Program-made: the position numbers and the translations under genes
Notes under the pieces: model-generated
The model's database searches: none
What the model was told of the DNA's origin: nothing
The model's input: only the letters and a program-made list of their open reading frames with translations
Shown here: piece by piece, positions 25,266-34,101 of the stretch
Numbering within the stretch: position 1 is the first letter of the stretch
Layout of the letters: every line of letters starts with the position of its first letter
DNA from: Bacteroidota bacterium
GTDB lineage: Bacteria; Bacteroidota; Bacteroidia; Chitinophagales; BACL12
Reading direction: 5' to 3'
Assembly (NCBI GenBank): GCA_016715425.1
Contig: JADKAC010000007.1
Coordinates: 186,001-250,000 of the forward strand
DNA length: 64,000 bases

Positions 25266-27146
25266 TTATTTTTTCAACAATTCAATTTCTGCTTTTAATG
25301 CATCATTCTCTTTCTTCATTTCAATAAGATATAAAGTAAACTCTTCCATTTTTTCCATCATCAATTTTTGCATTTCACCCACTTCCAAACCATTGGTTTC
25401 AATTTCTGATGCGGCAGGAATATTTGGTAAATGATTGTTAGCAGAAATAAAGTTTTCCAATTCATTTAATGGCATTAATTTATAGTCTTCATTAAAAACA
25501 TAATCCGGCCATGAACCTGATAATTGCACTTTTAATTCTTCGCACATTACTTTGCCATCCACACTTAATTTATATCCTGAAGCAGCAGTGTTTGTTCCGA
25601 TGGTTACATTACCACCAAGTACCCCCATAGCAATATCACCACCTTCATAATTGAAATATAATTTAGAAACAGCACCATTATCACGACCTTGAATTTCATT
25701 ATTATCCATTACAATATTTGTAGATGTTGTAGAACCAATAATAAAATATCCACCTGAACCTAATTCCGCATCAGAGCCACCGGAAACATGAAGTTTAACT
25801 GAAGGAGCACTAATTCCTATACCAGTATTTCCATTAATATATAATCCGTTTGCCGGAGGTGTTGAAGTAGAAAACATAGCGATGCCTCCATTACTATTTA
25901 CATGCAGTTTGGTAGAACCATTTACTTGCACACGCATTGCATCTTCTCCAGATGAAGAATTAATATGCAGTCTTGAATCTGGCGATGAAGTACCCATACC
26001 TGTAACACCATTTATATATAATCCATTTATTGGAGCAGAACCACTTGTAAACATGGATATACCGCCATTGCTACCTACAATAAATTTCTTTACGCCATTT
26101 ACTCCAGCTACAAATGATGATTCACCTGTTACTGAATTTGTATGGAGCTTAGCGCTTGGCGATTCAGTTCCAATACCCACTTTTCCTCCATCATCAGGAA
26201 CAATGATTGCGTAATTATTTGTAGCACCTGTTGCTTTAGCCCATAAGCCATAATTCGTAGTTCCCACTCCTGTGCTTTTTGCAATTACACCATAATTACT
26301 TGTGCCGCTTGAACTGTTTGTGGCATATACAGCAGCAGAGTTTGTTGTGGTAGTGGCAGAACTCCAATTTCCTACATGACTTACAGGTGTATCAAAAAAC
26401 AATAGGCCACTTGAATTGTATCCTAAAATACTTGTGGCATGCGTGGTAACTGTACCACCTGCGGATACAGTTTGGTCTGTTGCATATACTGCCATATCTT
26501 CTGTACTGAACAAACTTAAACGATTGCGGAAAGTAGCTTTGGCATTTGTATTAATATCACCCATACCAATGCGGCTGTTTTCATCATTAATAGATCCGGT
26601 TACTAATGCAGAACCATCCCATTTAGAAACTTTGTTGGTAGTGTTTGTTCCTACTTGTGGATCAGTTTCAGCACCACCTCCACCTGCGGATGCAGAAGAT
26701 TGTGTTGTGCCATCCATAAACTTAATGGAGTTCACATACACTTCATTCCAATTTAAACCAACAGCACCAATATCTATAGTATTATTGGCATTTGGTATTA
26801 ATGACTCATTAATTGAAGTTGCAGATAGATTAGACAATTGTTTGTTAGGTCCTTTACCTGCTAAAGCTGTCCATGCAGCCCCTGAATAATAATAAAAACC
26901 CGGTTGACTATTCGTTTGATAAATTAATAAACCTGCTGCAGGAGATCCAATTGCATCACGCTGAGCTTTCGTCATTCGGGGTGCCAGCATACCTTGTGAA
27001 GTGGAAGACAATTCAAGGATAGCAGAGCTCACTGGTGTGGAAGTTCCAATACCCGCACTTCCTGTTGCCGGAAAAATATTTTGTCCTGTGGACTTTATAC
27101 TAAATCCTAAAGCAATAATGAATAATAGTAGAATAGAATTTTTCAT
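25266..27146 (-). CDS. Long tail-fibre/adhesin-like exported protein
   Basis: 626 residues with a signal peptide (MKNSILLLFIIALGFSIKSTGQ). The N-terminal block (GIGTSTPVSSAILEL, APRMTKAQRDAI, LLIYQTNSQPGFYYYSGAAW) is shared with 20904-22319. It is followed by repeats of about 60 residues, each with GKVGIGTESPSAKLH or GMGTSSPDSRLH and GGISMFTSGSAPINGLYINGVTG: three or four tandem beta-helix-like units. The end resembles other Bacteroidota tail-fibre-like proteins (VMCEELKVQLSGSWPDYVF, then LPNIPAASEIETNGLEVGEMQ) and closes with a coiled coil. There is no T9SS domain and no clear S74 catalytic pair. First gene of an operon with the M23 peptidase, with the ATACCGAGATTGGGGGA element 70 bp upstream. 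Confidence 0.75.
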   Translation of the reverse strand: MKNSILLLFIIALGFSIKSTGQNIFPATGSAGIGTSTPVSSAILELSSTSQGMLAPRMTKAQRDAIGSPAAGLLIYQTNSQPGFYYYSGAAWTALAGKGPNKQLSNLSATSINESLIPNANNTIDIGAVGLNWNEVYVNSIKFMDGTTQSSASAGGGGAETDPQVGTNTTNKVSKWDGSALVTGSINDENSRIGMGDINTNAKATFRNRLSLFSTEDMAVYATDQTVSAGGTVTTHATSILGYNSSGLLFFDTPVSHVGNWSSATTTTNSAAVYATNSSSGTSNYGVIAKSTGVGTTNYGLWAKATGATNNYAIIVPDDGGKVGIGTESPSAKLHTNSVTGESSFVAGVNGVKKFIVGSNGGISMFTSGSAPINGLYINGVTGMGTSSPDSRLHINSSSGEDAMRVQVNGSTKLHVNSNGGIAMFSTSTPPANGLYINGNTGIGISAPSVKLHVSGGSDAELGSGGYFIIGSTTSTNIVMDNNEIQGRDNGAVSKLYFNYEGGDIAMGVLGGNVTIGTNTAASGYKLSVDGKVMCEELKVQLSGSWPDYVFNEDYKLMPLNELENFISANNHLPNIPAASEIETNGLEVGEMQKLMMEKMEEFTLYLIEMKKENDALKAEIELLKK

Positions 27147-27215
27147 ACGTTTTGATTTTATGTTTTAATAAATGATTAACAAAAGCAAAAGTATGCTCAG
27201 TAAGAAGTGTTGGAA

Positions 27216-27232
27216 ATACCGAGATTGGGGGA
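27216..27232 (-). promoter_or_regulatory. Shared 17-nt upstream element, copy 1
   Basis: Plus strand reads ATACCGAGATTGGGGGA, so reading toward the gene it is TCCCCCAATCTCGGTAT, 70 nt before the ATG at 27146. Identical to 43819-43835 and 14/17 to 44557-44573; all three lie in the same orientation to their genes. Confidence 0.6.
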
Positions 27233-27517
27233 ATAAGGAAAATTGTAATGCAGTAATTATACTTATTATTTCTAAGCTATAATTCTTACTTCCCGCATTA
27301 TCTTATTCCGTATTATTATTTTCTGTAGAAATACTAATTGAATACAAAACAATTTGAATCACTTTTATAATGGTAAAGGAATTTTCTATCGCTTTCATTT
27401 ACTTTAATAAATTAGATTTTTCAACTGTTACCGAATAAATTTTGAATACAACATTCACTCACCCGATTTGGGGATGGTACACAATAATTTTTCCCCATAC
27501 ATTTGTATAAAAAAAAT

Positions 27518-29038
27518 ATGAAACCATTTTATTTTTATTTTGTCATAAGCACATTCGCTACACAAATTACACTTGCGCAATCTTACGATCCTACATTCAA
27601 CGGCAATGGTTTTGTAACCGGCCCTGATACTTATGCCGGAGTTAATCAAATTGAAATCCCCACCGATATTATTTATGATGAAGGTTCAGGAAAACTAATT
27701 ATGCTCAACCAATTTAATGGCGATGGAGCAAATCTGCATCGGTTTAATTCGAATGGTTCGCATGATATGGATTTTGGTGTAGATGGAGTGCAAGGTTATG
27801 ATATTGATATTTCAGATGATTATGTTAATGTTTTTGCTCACGATGGTGGGTACAGGCTTACAGGTATAGTTATCCCTGAAGCAGATGTTTATAGTCCGTT
27901 CAATGAGGATATATTAGAAAACGGTTTAGTCAATAATGCTTTTGGTGTTGATGGAATTATTATAGCAGAAAGTATTGAAAAATTTTTACCGCATGCCTCC
28001 TGTCATGGCAACTCCGGAAGATATATTATCGCAGGTGAAGATGTTGTTTATGCCAACGGTGCAGGGCTAATGTGTTTTAATGCAGATGGTAGTTTCGACA
28101 ATCTTTTTAACTATATCACTTTAAGTATTAATGAGCGCACTGTTTTCAATAGTGTATTGGAGCTGCCTGACGAAAGGATTCTTGCTGCCGGTCACACGGA
28201 AGATATGTTTTCTCCTTTTAATGCATTCATTTGTTGTTTCCTACCTGATGGCTCTCTTGATGCCAGCTTTGGCGATGCAGGTATATTATATCCCGAACCG
28301 GATTTTGAACATGGTCAATTTCAAATTTCAGAAATGACTTTAGGAAGTGATGGAAATATTTTTGCAGCGGGAAATCTGGCTGCTGCTCCCGATTATTTTA
28401 TAATGGCAATTAAATTTAATGATGAAGGAATTTTGCAACCTGAATTTGGCGATAATGGATATGTTTATCTTTCAGGCAGTATAGGTTTTCATGTGGCACA
28501 ACTTGAGGCAAATACAGAAAATCAATTATATCTTTTAACTGAAAATCATTATACCACAGTTTACAAATTATTGAACGATGGCTCATTAGATTCTTCCTTT
28601 ACTAATGATTTACCGGGTCAATTTAAAATTAATGTACCGGGCACTATTGAAGAAGATGATATTATTGGAACCGATATGCTTCTTCAACCTGATGGAAAAA
28701 TTGTAGTGCTAGGATATACAGATGGATTATCGGGAAATGATGATTTTTTCATAACCAGAATTATAAGTAATGATACACCAGTAGCTATAACTGAAACTAC
28801 ATCGAAAAATATAATTTCAATTTTTCCTAATCCTGCAACAGATCAAATAAATTTTGAGTGTAATGAAATTATTAAGACTGCTGAAATAATTTCTTATGAT
28901 GGCAGAATTGTCAACACTTTCACAATTAATAATTCAATAAATCAATTATCTATAAAAGATATTCCTCAGGGATTTTATATTTTAAAAATGGAATTAAATA
29001 ATGGGAATCACTTAGTAGCCGGATTTGTAAAGCAATAA
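27518..29038 (+). CDS. Delta-60 repeat protein with T9SS sorting domain
   Basis: 506 residues from the ATG at 27518; an in-frame TTG five codons earlier is less likely. Signal peptide MKPFYFYFVISTFATQITLAQ. The body is made of delta-60 repeats (the SYDPTFNGNGFV, DGSFDNLF, DGSLDASFGDAGIL, LQPDGKIVVLGYTDG pattern), a beta-propeller-like module found in secreted proteins. The end is a T9SS sorting domain (IFPNPATDQINFECNE to FVKQ). It is the plus-strand neighbour of the split histidine kinase and a paralogue of 42161-43762, which sits beside the response regulator. A weakly similar CCCGATTTGGGGA lies at 27462-27474. Confidence 0.82.
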   Translation: MKPFYFYFVISTFATQITLAQSYDPTFNGNGFVTGPDTYAGVNQIEIPTDIIYDEGSGKLIMLNQFNGDGANLHRFNSNGSHDMDFGVDGVQGYDIDISDDYVNVFAHDGGYRLTGIVIPEADVYSPFNEDILENGLVNNAFGVDGIIIAESIEKFLPHASCHGNSGRYIIAGEDVVYANGAGLMCFNADGSFDNLFNYITLSINERTVFNSVLELPDERILAAGHTEDMFSPFNAFICCFLPDGSLDASFGDAGILYPEPDFEHGQFQISEMTLGSDGNIFAAGNLAAAPDYFIMAIKFNDEGILQPEFGDNGYVYLSGSIGFHVAQLEANTENQLYLLTENHYTTVYKLLNDGSLDSSFTNDLPGQFKINVPGTIEEDDIIGTDMLLQPDGKIVVLGYTDGLSGNDDFFITRIISNDTPVAITETTSKNIISIFPNPATDQINFECNEIIKTAEIISYDGRIVNTFTINNSINQLSIKDIPQGFYILKMELNNGNHLVAGFVKQ

Positions 29039-29088
29039 AAATGCTTGCAATTAAATTGTGTTTGCATTGGAATGAAGTAACTCATAAA

Positions 29089-30201
29089 TTACAGAGGAAC
29101 ATTTAAAGAAATTTCAGTACCGTGATTTAACTGCGATTTAATACTTAATAATCCATTTAATTCTTTAGCACGCATTTGCATACTATCCAAACCATTGCCC
29201 GGCTGGATTGTATTAATATCGAAACCCTTACCATCATCTGTAATGAATAACAAAAGCTGATGCTGTGTATGATTTATTGTAACAATAATTTGTTTAGCCT
29301 CTGCATATTTCACTGCATTATTCACTGCTTCTTTAAAAATCAACAGAATATCTTTTCGTTGAATCATAGTTAATTCAATATCATCTGACATATTATTCTG
29401 AAATTCAAAAAGTATATTTCTTGCAGTACACATTTCAAATAAAAATTTTTCCATGCGTTGCAGAATATTTTCCATCTGGTCGTTGCGAGGATTTATCATC
29501 CAGATGATGTCATGCATCTTCTCAGCGGTTTCTTTTGCATTGATATTTATTTTACTCAACAATTCATTTAAATAATTTTCATTGTTATGTTGTGTGGAAG
29601 CAATTTCACTTAGCATTTTAATTGAACTGAGTGAACTGCCTACTTCATCATGCAAATCAATAGCTATTTCATTGCGCATGCGCAATTGCTTTACCTGTTG
29701 TTTAATGCGATAACGATTGCGCAACAATAAACCGAAAACAAGTAAAAGTGCAATAACACCAATAGCAATATTTCTTAAAACAATCTGTTCGCTTTTTTCT
29801 TTATCCTTCAATGTATTTTCAGTTTCAAGCAACAGTATTTGCTGCTCTTTTTCTGTAGTTTCAAATTCCTCTTTTAATCTTAATAATTCATTTGTTTGAT
29901 CTAATGAATTCAAACTATCTTTTAAATTATTGTATTGCTTATATGCAGCCAAAGCAGATTCGGCATCATGCATTTCATCATAAATCTGATATTGCAATTG
30001 ATATACATTCAGACGATAATTGTCAACGGAAATTTCCGTAAAAATTTGCAACGCAGAATCTAAATTTTGCAATGCATTAGAATACATTCCGGTTTCTTTA
30101 TACACGCTTGCTATATTTAATAATTCATAACCTACACCGGTTGCAGAATTTAATTCTGCCATTCTTTTTTGCCTGATTAAAACTGGCAATAGAGAGATCA
30201 T
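29089..30201 (-). CDS. TPR/NarX-type sensor histidine kinase, kinase portion of a frameshifted gene
   Basis: Open frame of 370 codons without a proper start of its own. It begins inside the last TPR region (ELNSATGVGYELLNIASVYKETGMYSNALQNLDSAL), then a coiled coil, a membrane helix (about residues 145-165, IAIGVIALLLVFGLLL), a HisKA_3 dimerisation box (AIDLHDEVGSSLSSIKML with the phosphate-accepting His) and a HATPase_c domain with FKEAVNNAVKYA, DDGKGFD and GNGLDSMQMRAKELNG. All catalytic boxes are intact. The upstream TPR half is in another frame (30125-30985) and the two overlap by 77 bp around an A6 run. Removing one A would give a single protein of about 630 residues of the type that signals to NarL/FixJ regulators. 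Confidence 0.8.
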   Translation of the reverse strand: MISLLPVLIRQKRMAELNSATGVGYELLNIASVYKETGMYSNALQNLDSALQIFTEISVDNYRLNVYQLQYQIYDEMHDAESALAAYKQYNNLKDSLNSLDQTNELLRLKEEFETTEKEQQILLLETENTLKDKEKSEQIVLRNIAIGVIALLLVFGLLLRNRYRIKQQVKQLRMRNEIAIDLHDEVGSSLSSIKMLSEIASTQHNNENYLNELLSKININAKETAEKMHDIIWMINPRNDQMENILQRMEKFLFEMCTARNILFEFQNNMSDDIELTMIQRKDILLIFKEAVNNAVKYAEAKQIIVTINHTQHQLLLFITDDGKGFDINTIQPGNGLDSMQMRAKELNGLLSIKSQLNHGTEISLNVPL

Positions 30202-30985
30202 ATTTTTTAAGAATCAAATAATCATCACCCAAATTTTCATAAGCAATTGCCTGATTGTACATATCCCCGGATTCATCATGTAATGCAATTGCTTTTTTAT
30301 GCATTTCCACCGCTTCATTTAACCTGCCTGACATCTGCAATAAATTTCCATAACCACTATAACTATTTGCCAGAAAAGCTTTCAGATTATCCATTCCTTC
30401 AGATTTCATATTTTGATATATAGCTATAGATTTTAAAATATACTCTTCTCCTTTTTTAAAATCCCCGAGATCACGATAAATATTACATAAGGATTGATAC
30501 ACTACACCGAGTACAAGCGAATCTTGTTTATCTTCCATAATATTGATGGCTTTTAATTCATAATTCAATGCATCGGTATTTTTACTTTCTGATCTATACG
30601 AAAGCGCAATATTGTGATACAGTTTAGCCCTATCCTGATCTTTAATTTTTTCAATTTGTAATGCCTTATTATAATTATCTATTGAAAGTTTGTATAAACC
30701 TTTAGTGTGATAAGAAAGTCCCATTCCATTATAAGCAGAATATTTTTCGATTGTATTATCTAATTTCTCCGCAAGTGCTAGCGCTTTCTCTGCATAAAAA
30801 ATTGCAGTATCGGGATTGCTTCTGACGAATAAAAAAGCATAATCATTATAAGTCTGCATAAGTTGAACTTCATCAGAGGAAGAATCAATAATGTGTTTTA
30901 AAGAATCAATATTTTGCTGTCCGAAAGAATGTATAGTTATCAGCAGAGCGATACTAAAGTGAATAGAATTTAAAATGGGCTTCAT
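30125..30985 (-). CDS. TPR sensor half of the same frameshifted histidine kinase
   Basis: 286 codons. A signal peptide (MKPILNSIHFSIALLITIHSFGQ) leads into six or so TPR units (for example AIFYAEKALALAEKL, SAYNGMGLSYHTKGLYKLSIDNYNKALQI, AIAYENLGDDYLILKKYDLSIASFNQAKK), which would lie in the periplasm as the sensor. After QAKK the frame runs into an unrelated short tail (NGRIKFCNRCRL) and stops, while the kinase frame continues the TPR pattern. The break is at the six-T run 30165-30170 on the plus strand. The sequence around it (GCA AAA AAG) looks like a slippery site, but the needed shift is +1, not -1. Confidence 0.75.
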   Translation of the reverse strand: MKPILNSIHFSIALLITIHSFGQQNIDSLKHIIDSSSDEVQLMQTYNDYAFLFVRSNPDTAIFYAEKALALAEKLDNTIEKYSAYNGMGLSYHTKGLYKLSIDNYNKALQIEKIKDQDRAKLYHNIALSYRSESKNTDALNYELKAINIMEDKQDSLVLGVVYQSLCNIYRDLGDFKKGEEYILKSIAIYQNMKSEGMDNLKAFLANSYSGYGNLLQMSGRLNEAVEMHKKAIALHDESGDMYNQAIAYENLGDDYLILKKYDLSIASFNQAKKNGRIKFCNRCRL

Positions 30986-30997
30986 TGAGGATAAAAA

Positions 30998-31440
30998 TAG
31001 TGAAAAGTGAATGGTGAAAAGTGAGTGGTGAGTAGTGAGTGGTGAGTGGTGAGTGGTGAGTGGTTAATAAAAAAATCAGTTATGAGTGATCAGTGATGAG
31101 TTTTTATTAGTGAATAGTGAGTGGTGAATGGTGAATAAAAAATTAGTAATGAGTGATGAGTTTTTTTAGTGAATAGTGAGTGGTGAGTAGTGAATAAAAA
31201 AAATCCGTGATGAGTAATCAATAATGAATTTCGTTGATGAGTTTTTTCATTGTCAACTGTCAATAGTCAACTGTCAATAGTCAAAGTTATCGCCAAAAGC
31301 CAAAAGCCAATAGCCTTTTAATGCAAAGACGAACGATAATTTTTTAACTTGAAACCTGAAACCCGAAACACTTTTTTTGTCAATGTCAAAAGTCAATTTT
31401 CTAAGTTTTTTTTCATTGTCAACTGTCCATTGTCAACTGT
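30998..31440. repeat. Mosaic of heptameric short tandem repeats, locus 2
   Basis: About 440 bp with period 7: GTGAATG/GTGAGTG, GTGATCA/GTGATGA, again GTGAATG, TGTCAAC/TGTCAAT, GCCAAAA (31294-31318), TGAAACC/CCGAAAC, then TGTCAAA and TGTCAAC/TGTCCAT next to the stop of the following minus gene. Same families, same strand and nearly the same order as locus 1 and locus 3. Confidence 0.85.
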
Positions 31441-31451
31441 CAATTGCTTAC

Positions 31452-32708
31452 TTACATCTTCACCCATTTCTGCACTGCCCTACCCTGTTCGGTAATTACT
31501 TCTGTAAAATAAATGCCGGGTGGCAAGTGAGAAATATCTGCTTGATTGTTTTGAAAATTTACTGGCATTAATTCTCCAACTAAATTAAATGTTTGGATGG
31601 TGTAATTATTTTCTTTTAATGCTAATTGTAAATGAAGAATGGTAGTGGCCGGGTTGGGAGATAAATGAAATAATTCTCTGGTTTCATTTAAAATATTTAT
31701 GGTTAAATCCGGTGCACTTGCATTCTCGGATTTGTATATTGTATTTGTTGTAAGTATAAAGCAAGTATCATCATTAAAACAATATAAATCTTGATATCCA
31801 AAATCAAAATCTGATAAGATAAAATCAGTTCGATACCAATTCAATCCGCCATCATTTGTTTTAACCAAACTTGTAATATGGCTGGAGTCAATCTTTACAT
31901 CATGTACTAAGGTATATCCAGATAAATTATCTAAAAAAAATAATTGCCCTTCGGATCGATATTTATATTCTATACCTATATTAATATCATAAAAACTCCA
32001 ATTAAGCCCTCCATTGGTTGTACTACAAAAACCATCGTAACCCCAGCCAAATCCAGTATTTACATCTGTAAATTGCATAAAATAAGTTGGTCCAAACATA
32101 TCATTATTGCTAAACCATGAGTATCCTCCATCTGTAGTTTTATATACCGTTCCTATATTATCCCAACCAATTAATTCGCCACAAACATAACCTGTGTCTT
32201 CGTTTATCATAGTAATAACATTAACTATACCTGTTGCTTCCATCAATGAGTATGAATATATATATCCATAAGGGAAATCACCTTGAATTGAATATATTAA
32301 TGACCCCGACTGGAAAATTGCCAGCGATTTATGTAGATTGATATAATCTATATCAGATATTGGTATGAATGATTCCAAATTAGTTGGATATTTTATCCAA
32401 GTGACACCTCTATTCGTTGTAACAAAAAGACTATCAAATTCATAATTGCAACAAATGACAGCAGAAGAATCTGAAACGACATCCGCAAATTGAAAGTAAA
32501 CATTATCCATAAATTGTTCTTCCCAATTATTACCACCATCATAAGTATTAATTAGGCTATTATAGGTTATTATAAAACCTGTGTCTTGATTAAAAAAAAA
32601 TAATTCTTTAAAAGAAGGAGATCCTTCCCTATGAAAAACTGGTTCCCATTGGCAAAAACCATAGGCACAATTTATCAGAAAAAAAATTAGAATTAATAAT
32701 TTATTCAT
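31452..32708 (-). CDS. BNR/YCF48-like secreted protein with T9SS sorting domain
   Basis: 418 residues with a signal peptide (MNKLLILIFFLINCAYGFCQ). The body has repeated Asp-box-like units (YDGGNNWEEQF, TTNRGVTWIKYP, TTDGGYSWFSNN, TTNGGLNWSFYD, TNDGGLNWYRTD), each preceded by DTGF/DTGY-like turns, as in the YCF48/BNR beta-propeller proteins common in Bacteroidota secretomes. The end is a T9SS sorting domain (LSPNPATTILHLQLALKEN to VQKWVKM). Its ATG overlaps the stop codon of a broken T9SS fragment by 8 bp. Ligand and role are unknown. Confidence 0.78.
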   Translation of the reverse strand: MNKLLILIFFLINCAYGFCQWEPVFHREGSPSFKELFFFNQDTGFIITYNSLINTYDGGNNWEEQFMDNVYFQFADVVSDSSAVICCNYEFDSLFVTTNRGVTWIKYPTNLESFIPISDIDYINLHKSLAIFQSGSLIYSIQGDFPYGYIYSYSLMEATGIVNVITMINEDTGYVCGELIGWDNIGTVYKTTDGGYSWFSNNDMFGPTYFMQFTDVNTGFGWGYDGFCSTTNGGLNWSFYDINIGIEYKYRSEGQLFFLDNLSGYTLVHDVKIDSSHITSLVKTNDGGLNWYRTDFILSDFDFGYQDLYCFNDDTCFILTTNTIYKSENASAPDLTINILNETRELFHLSPNPATTILHLQLALKENNYTIQTFNLVGELMPVNFQNNQADISHLPPGIYFTEVITEQGRAVQKWVKM

Positions 32709-33046
32709 AATTCAATTTTAATAAAGATTTTGTGATGATTTCTTCTTCTGTTATAAATTTAATTAAGTAAAATCCTTCACTAATTTTACTTATATCAATT
32801 GATTGACTTTCTAAATTGAATTTGATATCCATTTTTTGTCCTGAAATATTAAATACTTCAATAATTTACAATATCAAAAAATTCATTTCTATAATAGGCA
32901 GTATTAGATGCAGGATTTAATAAAATTATGTTATGGGTTTCTGCGCCCATTTGAACTTCAGTAGATGGATCATCTTCAAATATATCCATATTGAAAACAA
33001 CTGGTTGTGAGTTTCTGAGAACCGGGTTGTGTAAAAAATTACTCAT
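32701..33046 (-). pseudogene. Truncated, frameshifted T9SS-cargo fragment
   Basis: A 62-codon frame (start 33046, stop at 32858) has no signal peptide and ends NIILLNPASNTAYYRNEFFDIVNY, which is the beginning of a T9SS sorting domain. In another frame the domain continues without loss: IIEVFNISGQKMDIKFN, then IDISKISEGFYLIKF, then ITKSLLKLNYE and stop at 32701. A single-base change near 32860-32870 separates them. With only about 45 residues before the domain and no export signal, I read it as the 3' remnant of a larger secreted protein. Confidence 0.7.
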
Positions 33047-33117
33047 GGCAGTTAATTTTTAAGTTGATTGGATTTACAAGTGTAGAGTTTTATTTATCGA
33101 AATGCAAATTTTTTTTC

Positions 33118-33345
33118 TAGTGAATAGCGAGTGGTGAATGGTGAGTAAAAAATTAGTCATGAGTGATCAGTGATGAGTTTTTTTTGTGAATGGTGAATAG
33201 TGAAAGGTGAATAAAAAAATCAGTGATGAGTGATCAATGATGAGTTTTTTTTAACCTGAAACCCGAAACCCGAAACACTTTTTGTCAATAGTCAAAAGTC
33301 AATAGTCTAAGTTTATTTTTCATTGTCAATTGTCAATTTAGAGAT
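33118..33345. repeat. Mosaic of heptameric short tandem repeats, locus 3
   Basis: About 230 bp: GTGAATA/GTGAATG, GTGATCA/GTGATGA, GTGAATG/GTGAAAG, GTGATCA, TGAAACC/CCGAAAC, TGTCAAT/GTCAAAA and finally TGTCAAT. Same families and order as locus 2, again ending near the stop of a minus-strand gene. Confidence 0.85.
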
Positions 33346-33358
33346 ACCTTATACTATA

Positions 33359-34096
33359 TCATTTTTTTGACTTCTTTGCGGAAACCGATTTTTTAGCGGC
33401 TGTAGTAGGTTTACTTTTTTTAGCAGGAGTTTTTTTCACTGTCTTTTTTATTACTTCCAGTTCAATATCAAATTCAGAATTTTCTATTCCTTCAATAATT
33501 ACTGAATTCATATAATTACCTGCCATCATTTTTTCGGGAACAGTTATTATCATATCAATATCAGTGGAATGCCCGGCGGGTAAATCGAATTTTGCAGGCT
33601 TAATTTTTAATTGAATACCTGCAGCAGATTTGCCATTTTCTGAAATGAATGTATTGTAAATAAATCTTCCGGTTTGTACACGACGCTCACCATTTTCAAT
33701 TGTAAAATAGGTGGAAACCGTTTCTCCTTGATGTGCTAAAATATTAATTACATTCTTGGTATATTGAATTTTCTCTTCAGCAACTACTTGTTCCTTTTCT
33801 TTAGTGTTGGCGGTAGATTTATCTTGATCAAAAAAATTACTAATGCTTTTCGATGTGATAACACTCAGGTTTAATAAATTTTCAGTGTATGCAATATTTA
33901 AGCGCATTAAATTCGACACCGCATTACTCATTACTTCGTTATTGAAATTACTGATTTGACTCAGTTCTAATTTATTATTTAAAATTTTCTTGAATATTTC
34001 ACCTGCCTCATCCATTATAGCTTTATTGGCCTCCCCGGATTTTTCCAACAGTGATTTATAAGAATTCAGTAATTCATTGATATTATCATTTTCCAT
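33359..34096 (-). CDS. Phasin-like helical protein with Ig-like domain and Lys-rich tail
   Basis: 245 residues, no signal peptide. Three parts: residues 1-105 are amphipathic helix (NELLNSYKSLLEKSGEANKAIMDEAGEIFKKIL and on), reminiscent of phasins; residues about 112-215 form an Ig-like beta domain (ETVSTYFTIENGERRVQTGRF, DLPAGHSTDIDMIITVPEKMMAGNYMNSVIIEG); and residues 218-245 are a histone-H1-like tail (KKTPAKKSKPTTAAKKSVSAKKSKK). Last gene of the nine-gene cluster, 5 bp after the previous one. A granule-coating or nucleoid/cargo-binding role is only an inference from the tail and helix. No named family is recognised. Confidence 0.65.
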   Translation of the reverse strand: MENDNINELLNSYKSLLEKSGEANKAIMDEAGEIFKKILNNKLELSQISNFNNEVMSNAVSNLMRLNIAYTENLLNLSVITSKSISNFFDQDKSTANTKEKEQVVAEEKIQYTKNVINILAHQGETVSTYFTIENGERRVQTGRFIYNTFISENGKSAAGIQLKIKPAKFDLPAGHSTDIDMIITVPEKMMAGNYMNSVIIEGIENSEFDIELEVIKKTVKKTPAKKSKPTTAAKKSVSAKKSKK

Positions 34097-34101
34097 AACT
34101 T

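Noticed and set aside
26416..26889. 157-codon plus-strand frame
   Set aside because: Antisense to the tail-fibre-like gene, with no recognisable domain and no promoter; a frame shadow.
30160..30175. Programmed -1 frameshift at GCA AAA AAG, as in dnaX
   Set aside because: A -1 shift runs into a stop within a few codons; joining the kinase frame needs +1, so ordinary -1 slippage does not explain it.
32858..33046. 62-codon frame taken as an independent small gene
   Set aside because: It ends in the middle of a T9SS sorting domain that continues in another frame, so it is part of a broken fragment.
18066..33345. Heptamer loci considered as CRISPR arrays
   Set aside because: Units are 7 nt with no spacers of 25-40 nt and no cas genes nearby.
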